Of a stretch of DNA of 64,000 nt, positions 5,760 to 10,326 are shown one piece after another. The stretch lies in the IMG/VR virus record IMGVR_UViG_3300043438_000246, positions 1 through 64,000 of that record, one strand, 5' to 3'. The DNA is from a virus. The notes below the pieces were generated by a model, which worked only from the letters and a program-made list of their open reading frames with translations, did no database searches and was not told where the DNA came from. The first letter of the stretch is position 1. Every line of letters begins with the position of its first letter. The position numbers and the translations under genes are program-made.

Positions 5760-5822
5760 AATTGAGGGGTACAAATCGGACATTAGAGACATTGTGATGT
5801 AGAACACATGTGACGTACATCA

Positions 5823-5843
5823 TGTGGATAAACCTGTGGATAA
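5823..5843 (-). promoter_or_regulatory. Tandem DnaA boxes
   Basis: Two reverse-strand TTATCCACA boxes at 5823-5831 and 5835-5843, starts 12 nt apart, in the divergent gap between leftward and rightward transcription. A degenerate CRP-like half-palindrome (5809-5824) overlaps the first box. Confidence 0.5.
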
Positions 5844-5854
5844 CCCCGGTAAAA

Positions 5855-5870
5855 TGTGATGCACATCACA
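5855..5870. promoter_or_regulatory. Perfect CRP-type palindrome
   Basis: TGTGATGCACATCACA, an exact TGTGA-N6-TCACA match, 22 nt upstream of the -35 box of the rightward promoter at 5892-5920, a position where such a regulator could activate. Confidence 0.55.
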
Positions 5871-5891
5871 TCCAAGACACGGCGTGTCGTC

Positions 5892-5920
5892 TTGACTTTT
5901 GGGGGTATCTATGTTATACT
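5892..5920 (+). promoter_or_regulatory. Rightward sigma70-like promoter
   Basis: TTGACT, 17-nt spacer, TATACT. The spacer begins TTTGGGGGTATCT. A GACACGGCGTGTC palindrome (5876-5888) abuts the -35 box. Drives the gene at 5972. Confidence 0.65.
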
Positions 5921-5971
5921 TGCAGTATTAGATAGTTAAAGTATAACTACTAAAAAAGAAAGGTTCATCAA

Positions 5972-6082
5972 ATGAACACTGTTAAACTAAATGAAGTACT
6001 CGCTCAGACACCTGAGCAGACCCTAGCAGACTATGCTAGATTAGACGCACTTATCGCTAAGGGTACCTACTCAGATAAGTGA
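5972..6082 (+). CDS. 36-aa microprotein, first rightward gene
   Basis: Hand translation: MNTVKLNEVLAQTPEQTLAD, then YARLDALIAKGTYSDK. One helical peptide with AAGAAAGG as ribosome-binding site. It has its own promoter (5892-5920), and a second promoter follows immediately, so it is a single-gene unit. No family recognised. Confidence 0.6.
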   Translation: MNTVKLNEVLAQTPEQTLADYARLDALIAKGTYSDK

Positions 6083-6093
6083 CCTAAGTCACA
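6078..6093. promoter_or_regulatory. CRP-like palindrome, one mismatch
   Basis: AGTGACCTAAGTCACA, overlapping the stop codon at 6080-6082 and lying 21 nt before the -35 box at 6115. This is almost the same spacing as the operator at 5855-5870 to its promoter. Confidence 0.4.
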
Positions 6094-6114
6094 CAACGCC
6101 TACGGCGTGTCGCC

Positions 6115-6143
6115 TTGACTTTTGGCGAGGTATCTGATAGGAT
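6115..6143 (+). promoter_or_regulatory. Second rightward sigma70-like promoter
   Basis: TTGACT, 17 nt, TAGGAT. From the preceding GGCGTGTCG through the spacer it is nearly identical to the promoter at 5892-5920, so one is a copy of the other. Confidence 0.65.
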
Positions 6144-6174
6144 ACTCCTATAACAATTAAATAGTAACACAAAT

Positions 6175-6238
6175 CCTAGTGAGCCCTACTAAGTAGGCAA
6201 ATAACCTAGGTCAGCAAAAAGGTTAGCAAATCGCTAAC
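6175..6238 (+). ncRNA. Structured leader of the rightward operon
   Basis: The transcript from 6115-6143 has a leader of about 115 nt. Nested CCTAG/CTAGG (6175-6179, 6206-6210) encloses CCTAC/GTAGG (6185-6189, 6193-6197), and GTTAGC/GCTAAC forms a second stem (6222-6227, 6233-6238). The leader ends in AAAAGAAAGG before the ATG at 6265. Possible cis-acting RNA. Confidence 0.35.
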
Positions 6239-6264
6239 TAGATTAAAAGAAAGGTGTTCATCAA

Positions 6265-6438
6265 ATGGATACACTAAACAGAATAAAGGCAGAGCAAGAC
6301 CTTGCTCGCCATGAAGCACATGAGAAGGCTATGCTAAAGTCTCCTTGGATACGTGAAAGCGTAGAAGCCTATCGCTCAGCAGATGAGGCACAAATCGCTA
6401 CTGTGGAAGCAATCCGCAAGCAATGGTATGGTTTCTAA
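6265..6438 (+). CDS. Small helical protein, 57 aa
   Basis: MDTLNRIKAEQDLARHEAHE followed by KAMLKSPWIRESVEAYRSADEA-type helix and a C-terminal KQWYGF. Charged, all-helical. First gene of a tightly packed operon of six small genes. No family recognised. Confidence 0.65.
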   Translation: MDTLNRIKAEQDLARHEAHEKAMLKSPWIRESVEAYRSADEAQIATVEAIRKQWYGF

Positions 6439-6439
6439 C

Positions 6440-6523
6440 ATGACTATACTACTCATTATCTCTCTAGTATCTTTTATCTTTATCCCTATTGGAATCTATC
6501 TAACAAACGAAGGACACATCTAA
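6440..6523 (+). CDS. 27-aa membrane microprotein
   Basis: MTILLIISLVSFIFIPIGIY, then LTNEGHI: one transmembrane helix with a short polar tail. The ATG starts 2 nt after the previous stop. Likely membrane-inserted; role unknown. Confidence 0.55.
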   Translation: MTILLIISLVSFIFIPIGIYLTNEGHI

Positions 6524-6525
6524 AA

Positions 6526-6693
6526 ATGACAATCACATACTCAATCTGGCAAGGCTCTAAACTCATCTCTATTGACAACATTGCACATGAGGTTAAGGCA
6601 ATAGACCACCTCATCAACTCACTAAACGATAGTGAATTAGGCAAGGGTAAAAAGTTTACCGCAAATGTTATGGACATTAAGGTAGGTAACTAA
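6526..6693 (+). CDS. Small hypothetical protein, 55 aa
   Basis: MTITYSIWQGSKLISIDNIA, a helix (EVKAIDHLINSLNDSELG) and a strand (FTANVMDIKVGN). Two nt separate it from the upstream stop. No family recognised. Confidence 0.65.
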   Translation: MTITYSIWQGSKLISIDNIAHEVKAIDHLINSLNDSELGKGKKFTANVMDIKVGN

Positions 6694-6696
6694 CTC

Positions 6697-6837
6697 ATGA
6701 CTATTGAATTAGACAACTATGGATTTATGTTTGACCTAGGAGATTTTATTTATGTATCTCTATCGTGGGCTATGCTAATTACTAGCGCAGTTATTTTTGC
6801 AGGGTATAAGATTTACAAAAGAAAGAAGGCTAACTAA
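6697..6837 (+). CDS. 46-aa single-pass membrane protein
   Basis: MTIELDNYGFMFDLGDFIYV leads into one transmembrane helix (SLSWAMLITSAVIFAGYKIY) and a basic end KRKKAN. By the positive-inside rule the C-terminus faces the cytoplasm. Second membrane peptide of this operon. Confidence 0.6.
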   Translation: MTIELDNYGFMFDLGDFIYVSLSWAMLITSAVIFAGYKIYKRKKAN

Positions 6838-6942
6838 ATGCTATCAGCAATGTATGCACACACATGTGAATCATGTGGAGATACGGGTCTAATTATTTTT
6901 GACCAAGATAAAACACACATAGACCCTTGCAAATGTGAATAG
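6838..6942 (+). CDS. 34-aa zinc-finger-like microprotein
   Basis: MLSAMYAHTCESCGDTGLII, then FDQDKTHIDPCKCE. A C-x2-C pair and a C-x-C pair about 18 residues apart match a family of very small phage zinc proteins. The ATG directly follows the previous TAA. Confidence 0.6.
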   Translation: MLSAMYAHTCESCGDTGLIIFDQDKTHIDPCKCE

Positions 6943-6952
6943 GATCTAGGGT

Positions 6953-6968
6953 AGGGGGTACGCCCCCT
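6953..6968 (+). terminator. GC-rich stem-loop after the rightward operon
   Basis: AGGGGG-TACG-CCCCCT: a 6-bp stem with a 4-nt loop, 10 nt after the last stop. No immediate T-tract, but TTCTTTTTTG follows at about 7001. Confidence 0.45.
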
Positions 6969-7084
6969 CCCAATGGTGTGCTCACTAATTATTAACAATT
7001 CTTTTTTGAAAATCACGCATCATACAAACCAAACAAATATTCAGATTTTGCCAAAATGAAAATTTTTACAGATTTTCAGATTTG

Positions 7085-7103
7085 CCAGGGTATATAACTC
7101 TGG
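7085..7103 (-). terminator. Stem-loop after the 7105-7311 gene
   Basis: CCAGGGT and ACTCTGG (7085-7091, 7097-7103) pair around ATATA, directly after the leftward stop at 7105. The rest of the convergent gap 6969-7084 is AT-rich with repeats of CAGATTTT and TTGCC and shows nothing else. Confidence 0.35.
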
Positions 7104-7104
7104 A

Positions 7105-7311
7105 TCACCATTTATCCACAGGACATTTAGCATTCTTAAGGGTAGTCTTTAAAGTCATAAAACATCCACACTTTCTACATGTTTGAGACAGTTTTCTAAA
7201 AAATGGACATCCTCTACAAATTTCAAGGCGGTATGCAACCAATTCTTCCTGGGACCTTGGTGAATTAGGATTTAATAAATCCCATGGCTTAACATCATCC
7301 TGATCTGACAT
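7105..7311 (-). CDS. Phage zinc-ribbon protein, 68 aa
   Basis: EICRGCPFF (C-x2-C), then TCRKCGCFMTLKTTLKNAKC and PVDKW. This C-x2-C...CRKCGCFM...K-A-CP-x2-KW layout recurs in many phages of aquatic bacteria as a small protein of unknown function, and probably binds one or two zinc ions. A TATACT box at 7318-7323 lies 6 nt before the ATG, so the mRNA may be leaderless. A DnaA box (7112-7120) overlaps the last codons. Confidence 0.75.
   Translation of the reverse strand: MSDQDDVKPWDLLNPNSPRSQEELVAYRLEICRGCPFFRKLSQTCRKCGCFMTLKTTLKNAKCPVDKW
7112..7120 (+). promoter_or_regulatory. DnaA box inside coding sequence
   Basis: TTATCCACA overlapping the C-terminal codons of the zinc-ribbon gene. Sixth box of the set; it may be a coding coincidence, since the family's conserved CP-x2-KW ending partly dictates the sequence. 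Confidence 0.3.
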
Positions 7312-7317
7312 ATATCC

Positions 7318-7323
7318 AGTATA
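7318..7323 (-). promoter_or_regulatory. -10 box for the zinc-ribbon gene
   Basis: TATACT on the reverse strand, 6 nt before the ATG at 7311, implying a leaderless transcript. There is no TG extension. Confidence 0.4.
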
Positions 7324-7357
7324 TCCTATATCACCATATATCTAATATATAACTTTT

Positions 7358-7366
7358 TGTTATAAT
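7358..7366 (+). promoter_or_regulatory. Extended -10 promoter with inverted repeat
   Basis: TGTTATAAT, overlapping the inverted repeat ATAAC-TTTTT-GTTAT (7349-7363). No start codon follows closely; the nearest downstream gene begins at 7511, so this would transcribe the structured stretch 7405-7487. Confidence 0.45.
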
Positions 7367-7404
7367 CCAGGATATTAGGCATACTAGAGAAAACTAACCT
7401 TTAT

Positions 7405-7487
7405 TAGACATAGGGGATACTTGTATCCTTATATTGTCTATAGGGGGTTTGGGTAACTCTATTTTCGGCGGCGCTTAAATACCGTCG
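7405..7487 (+). ncRNA. Structured non-coding stretch upstream of 7511
   Basis: TAGACA/TGTCTA (7405-7410, 7435-7440) encloses GGATA/TATCC (7415-7419, 7424-7428). A second stem, CGGCGG with CCGTCG (7466-7471, 7482-7487, one G-U pair), follows. This is a possible short RNA or leader downstream of the promoter at 7358-7366. Confidence 0.3.
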
Positions 7488-7495
7488 AATTTTAA

Positions 7496-7504
7496 TGTTA
7501 TAAT
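7496..7504 (+). promoter_or_regulatory. Extended -10 promoter, leaderless gene
   Basis: TGTTATAAT with the ATG at 7511 only 6 nt downstream. Confidence 0.55.
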
Positions 7505-7510
7505 TTGCAT

Positions 7511-7789
7511 ATGACCGCATACTTTAAAGATAGTCTTAGCCATACTGATCCACAGCGATTGAGCCCGAACGGAACCCACTCAGGCCTTGACTTTACAATT
7601 CAAAACTGTAATGATTCAGGTTATATATATTTGGGCGGAAACGAAAACGTGTCCTCTTCAAACTTTGGATTTAGAATTTTGCCAAACCATTCTATATCAT
7701 TCGAACTACCAGGTAAGGATGCCATGTATGCAGTGGCATCGACATCTGGTATGAACGTATCTGTAATTTATACTAGTTTGGAATTCTAA
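7511..7789 (+). CDS. Small beta-sandwich virion-associated protein, 92 aa
   Basis: The ATG at 7511 is chosen because the -10 box ends 6 nt before it; a TTG two codons earlier has no support. The pattern 'TIQNCNDSGYIYLGGNENVS', then RILPNHSISFELPGKDAMYA, is that of a small phage beta sandwich with a surface-exposed glycine turn, often found near tail genes. It is TAATG-coupled to the next gene, also beta-rich, so the two are probably virion parts made together. Function not proven. Confidence 0.65.
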   Translation: MTAYFKDSLSHTDPQRLSPNGTHSGLDFTIQNCNDSGYIYLGGNENVSSSNFGFRILPNHSISFELPGKDAMYAVASTSGMNVSVIYTSLEF

Positions 7790-8235
7790 TGGCTCGGTTT
7801 ACACACCCCGCTTTTGGAGACATGGGTGGTCTTACAACAACAATTAACACGTATGCTCCAGTATGGTCTGGAACTGGGCTAACTTATACAAACACTCCAG
7901 CAACTGGCTACTACATAAAAATTGGCAACTTAGTAACTATTCAAATAGATGTTTTATTTACAACTGTCACTAACTTTGGAACTGGTCAATATTCGTTGAC
8001 GCTTCCATTTGCTTCTAAATATCACACAGATGTTTATGGCGGATCTATTCATGATGTTGTAAATCAGGGTGTAGATCATTATAGTATTAAGGGACATCTA
8101 TCTCCAGCATCAACAGGTATTACAGTGTGGAATATTGGTAGTTCTGCAAAAGATGAACCATTTGATCACAATTCTCCATTTGTATTATCAACAGCAGATA
8201 AATTCCATATGTCATTTTCTTATATATGTGAATAA
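7789..8235 (+). CDS. Putative small tail-spike or fibre tip protein, 148 aa
   Basis: MARFTHPAFGDMGGLTTTIN, then YTNTPATGYYIKIGNLVTIQ: the phrase 'G-Y-Y-I-K-I-G-N-L-V-T-I-Q-I' followed by 'LPF' is typical of phage fibre C-terminal domains that bear a receptor-binding head. All beta, no transmembrane segment. TAATG-coupled to 7511-7789. Confidence 0.6.
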   Translation: MARFTHPAFGDMGGLTTTINTYAPVWSGTGLTYTNTPATGYYIKIGNLVTIQIDVLFTTVTNFGTGQYSLTLPFASKYHTDVYGGSIHDVVNQGVDHYSIKGHLSPASTGITVWNIGSSAKDEPFDHNSPFVLSTADKFHMSFSYICE

Positions 8236-8249
8236 TTAATCTCAAATAC

Positions 8250-8258
8250 TGATATAAT
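8250..8258 (+). promoter_or_regulatory. Extended -10 promoter, leaderless gene
   Basis: TGATATAAT with the ATG at 8268, 9 nt downstream. Confidence 0.55.
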
Positions 8259-8267
8259 AATCTTATT

Positions 8268-8555
8268 ATGACTACTACCGATTGGGCTCAATTTATTCTT
8301 GCTTTGCTTTCAATCGGAGCGATTGTAGTTAGTTCAATTCGCTGGTATATAAGAGTTCAAACCAAGCCAATCGCTGATGCCATAGAAGATATTAGAAAAG
8401 AAACTAAAACTAACGGCGGAACTTCTATGCGTGATGAGATTAAATTTATTAAACTTGAACAAGAAAGATCTGCTAAAACTAGAGCAGCATATAATTCTAA
8501 GTTAGATCATATGTATGAAATTCTTATAGAGTTTATATCTAAAAACTCTAAATAG
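8268..8555 (+). CDS. Holin-like / DUF2746-type membrane protein, 95 aa
   Basis: One N-terminal transmembrane helix (FILALLSIGAIVVSSIRWYI), then a helical cytoplasmic part with KPIADAIEDIRKETKTNGGT and MRDEIKFIKLEQ. This order (TM helix, coil, NGG-turn, 'MRDEI') is how I remember the DUF2746 family of actinophages, often found near lysis genes. A holin or holin-partner role is an inference; the only lysin here (19653-20219) is far away and on the other strand. Confidence 0.6.
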   Translation: MTTTDWAQFILALLSIGAIVVSSIRWYIRVQTKPIADAIEDIRKETKTNGGTSMRDEIKFIKLEQERSAKTRAAYNSKLDHMYEILIEFISKNSK

Positions 8556-8699
8556 TATATATAAAAGATATCTTAAAAACCTCTTACTTTATACTTCTTT
8601 TCTTTATATATTTAGTATACACCTTAATACCCTGGATTTCTACTTTTTAAGTAAAGTTGTTTATAACAATTTTGTAACAATTCTTAATACCCTGGGTTT

Positions 8700-8739
8700 A
8701 TAACTTTTTGTTATCATATATATAACGTTTTGTTATAAT
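8700..8739 (+). repeat. Inverted repeats ATAAC-N5-GTTAT with promoter boxes
   Basis: Two copies (8700-8714 and 8722-8736), a third at 7349-7363. The second copy overlaps TGTTATAAT (8731-8739), as the 7349 copy does. They lie in the 299-nt gap 8556-8854, which also holds two phrases of TTAATACCCTGG (near 8630 and 8684). Operator-like arrangement overlapping -10 boxes. Confidence 0.45.
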
Positions 8740-8761
8740 GTAATATGTCTATGTAATTTAA

Positions 8762-8822
8762 TGTTATAATAAAAGCGCTGGCCCACTAGATTGCTCTACC
8801 CACCCCCACTGCCTCTAGTGGG
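8762..8822 (+). ncRNA. Candidate small RNA with own promoter
   Basis: TGTTATAAT (8762-8770) would start a transcript near 8777. A 9-bp stem CCCACTAGA/TCTAGTGGG (8782-8790, 8814-8822) with a C-rich 23-nt loop follows, and then TTCAGCCTTTATTT. The next gene has a separate -10 box at 8838, so this hairpin could be a short RNA or a terminator. Confidence 0.4.
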
Positions 8823-8837
8823 TTCAGCCTTTATTTA

Positions 8838-8846
8838 TGGTATAAT
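8838..8846 (+). promoter_or_regulatory. Extended -10 promoter, leaderless gene
   Basis: TGGTATAAT; the ATG at 8855 is 8 nt downstream. An ATG at 8849 is only 2 nt from the box and therefore unlikely to be the start. Confidence 0.55.
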
Positions 8847-8854
8847 CAATGATT

Positions 8855-9265
8855 ATGACATGTTCTTCTTGTTCCCCACAAATTCAAAAATACGGTGCAG
8901 ATCCTGCCAGTGTTCAATGGAAGGTTGTGCGTGGAGACACAGCAACCCTAGAGGTTGAGTTTCTTGAGATAGACGAGACTACCCCATTTGACACCGATGG
9001 CTGGACGTATAAGGCTACTTCATACGATGCCACGGGTTCAGTGCTAGATGACCTTCCAGTAACGGCTACAACAGGAGTTGCTATGATTACAGTAGATCCT
9101 TGCATTACTGAAAAATGGGGAACGGCATATAAAACAGTTGTAGCAGAATTACCATTTGATTTACAAATTACTATTCCAGCAGCATCGGGAGAACCAACAG
9201 TTTGGACACCAGTTATTGGTACAATATGTGTACTAGGTGATATTACTCCAGGAGGAAGTCTATGA
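8855..9265 (+). CDS. Baseplate/tail protein with BppU-N-like domain, 136 aa
   Basis: After MTCSSCSPQ the protein reads WKVVRGDTATLEVEFLEIDE, then a Trp-containing strand pair and a Val/Ile-rich end. 'W-x-V-x-x-G-D-T-A-x-x-x-V' is the opening of an Ig-like domain found at the N-terminus of phage upper-baseplate proteins. Two further proteins here share it (9362-9709 and 20886-21266). Probably an adaptor that anchors fibres; this is inference. Confidence 0.55.
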   Translation: MTCSSCSPQIQKYGADPASVQWKVVRGDTATLEVEFLEIDETTPFDTDGWTYKATSYDATGSVLDDLPVTATTGVAMITVDPCITEKWGTAYKTVVAELPFDLQITIPAASGEPTVWTPVIGTICVLGDITPGGSL

Positions 9266-9360
9266 CAGCACTACCGCCAGTTATAAAGATTAATGACACA
9301 CGTACAAATTTTCCACCTATTGTAAAAGTAAACAATAAAGTTTTTAAGGTAAAGGGATAA
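9262..9360 (+). CDS. 32-aa basic microprotein
   Basis: Hand translation: MTALPPVIKINDTRTNFPPI, then VKVNNKVFKVKG. Two repeats of a Pro-Pro-x-[IV]-[KV]-[IV] strand. ATGA overlap with the upstream gene and GGAGGAAG before the ATG. Role unknown. Confidence 0.6.
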   Translation: MTALPPVIKINDTRTNFPPIVKVNNKVFKVKG

Positions 9361-9361
9361 C

Positions 9362-9709
9362 ATGGCATTTCCAGGTACATATAATTTTAGTTATTACAAG
9401 GGCGATACAAATGAATTTGTTATTCGTCCTAAGAATTCTTCAGGATCAGCATTTGACCTAACTGGTTTTAGCGCTGCATTTTTTATTGCATCAGCCCGTG
9501 GAGATGATCCTGCTTTCTCAGTTGAAGCACAAGCAGTAGTCAGTGCAGTAAACGATACAGTTACTTGCACAATTTTGCCAGGTGTTGGAACAACCTTAGA
9601 TGCAGGTTCATATGTTTATGACGTTCAGATCACATCTGGACCTTCTGTTATTTATACAATAATCACAGGAACAATTTCGGTCACAGAACAAGTAACTGGA
9701 GCAGCATAA
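9362..9709 (+). CDS. BppU-N-like domain protein, 115 aa
   Basis: YYKGDTNEFVIRPKNSSGSA, then DLTGFSAAFFI: same Ig-like start as 8855-9265, with the typical 'DLTG' turn after the first strands. It begins 1 nt after the preceding stop. Probably a fibre-anchoring domain. Confidence 0.6.
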   Translation: MAFPGTYNFSYYKGDTNEFVIRPKNSSGSAFDLTGFSAAFFIASARGDDPAFSVEAQAVVSAVNDTVTCTILPGVGTTLDAGSYVYDVQITSGPSVIYTIITGTISVTEQVTGAA

Positions 9710-10290
9710 TGACAGATGTCGTTCTAAATAACGATGATGTTACAGTTCTTGCTCCTCCAGCAATAGTTGAGGTGCTTGTAGATATTGGTCCACAGGGAAC
9801 TCGTGGAAGCCAGTTTTTTGTCGGGGTAGGAAATCCAAACTCAGTAAGCATTGGACAAACACCAAATCTAAATGATTTATATATTAATACATCTCCTGGT
9901 GGAGAACTAGGATATTTATATCAATACAGATCAGAACCTGGTGGAAATGTTTGGGTAGAAGTATTAGATATTTATCCTTCAGTATATTCAGAAAATGCAC
10001 AAGTTACATTTGAGTCAGGTACTTCAGAAGTTATTATTCCAGTAGCAGATATTGTTACAGTTACTGGTACCCCGCTTGTTTCAGAAAATTTTAGTGTTCA
10101 GTACAGTATCGCCCATACTAATCCAGTTGCTTCAGCAATGCAGATTCCAGCCCTAGTAGGTGCAGGAGATAATCTTGTCATTAATCTTGAAGCCGTTGAG
10201 TATGCAGGCGCTGCATGGTCTGCACTAGATGAGTCAGTTACAATTCACTTCAACATTACCATTGTTGAAGCGGGATCAGTGTCATACTAG
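9709..10290 (+). CDS. Virion structural protein with collagen-like segment, 193 aa
   Basis: After a Val-rich N-terminus a short collagen-like unit (GPQGTRG) leads to a 'DLYINTSPGGELGYLYQYRS' segment and a C-terminal beta domain. The phrase with DLYI..., YLY and VWVEV is common in phage fibre proteins where a collagen stem meets a globular part. TAATG-coupled to the preceding gene. Confidence 0.6.
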   Translation: MTDVVLNNDDVTVLAPPAIVEVLVDIGPQGTRGSQFFVGVGNPNSVSIGQTPNLNDLYINTSPGGELGYLYQYRSEPGGNVWVEVLDIYPSVYSENAQVTFESGTSEVIIPVADIVTVTGTPLVSENFSVQYSIAHTNPVASAMQIPALVGAGDNLVINLEAVEYAGAAWSALDESVTIHFNITIVEAGSVSY

Positions 10291-10300
10291 CATCATAATA

Positions 10301-10309
10301 TGGTATAAT
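10301..10309 (+). promoter_or_regulatory. Extended -10 promoter of fibre cassette A
   Basis: TGGTATAAT, followed by AAGAGGTGAT and the ATG at 10327; a leadered start. Confidence 0.5.
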
Positions 10310-10326
10310 TTTCAAGAGGTGATCTA

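Larger units (their letters stand above)
3106..6112. repeat. Dispersed 9-mer CGACACGCC, six copies
   Basis: Forward copies at 3106-3114, 3973-3981 and 4020-4028; reverse copies (GGCGTGTCG) at 4914-4922, 5881-5889 and 6104-6112. The copies at 3106 and 4020 belong to a longer repeat that continues CGAC-M-GCGCCGGG. The last two copies abut the -35 boxes of the two rightward promoters. All copies are in the gaps between operons or their leader sequences. Confidence 0.55.

Noticed and set aside
3044-6100. CRISPR array, suggested by repeated short words in the gaps
   Set aside because: Spacing and orientation of the repeats are irregular and real genes lie between them; no cas genes.
8771-8835. 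tRNA gene at the C-rich hairpin
   Set aside because: Only one long stem, no cloverleaf, no T-arm GGTTCRA element and no CCA-compatible acceptor stem.
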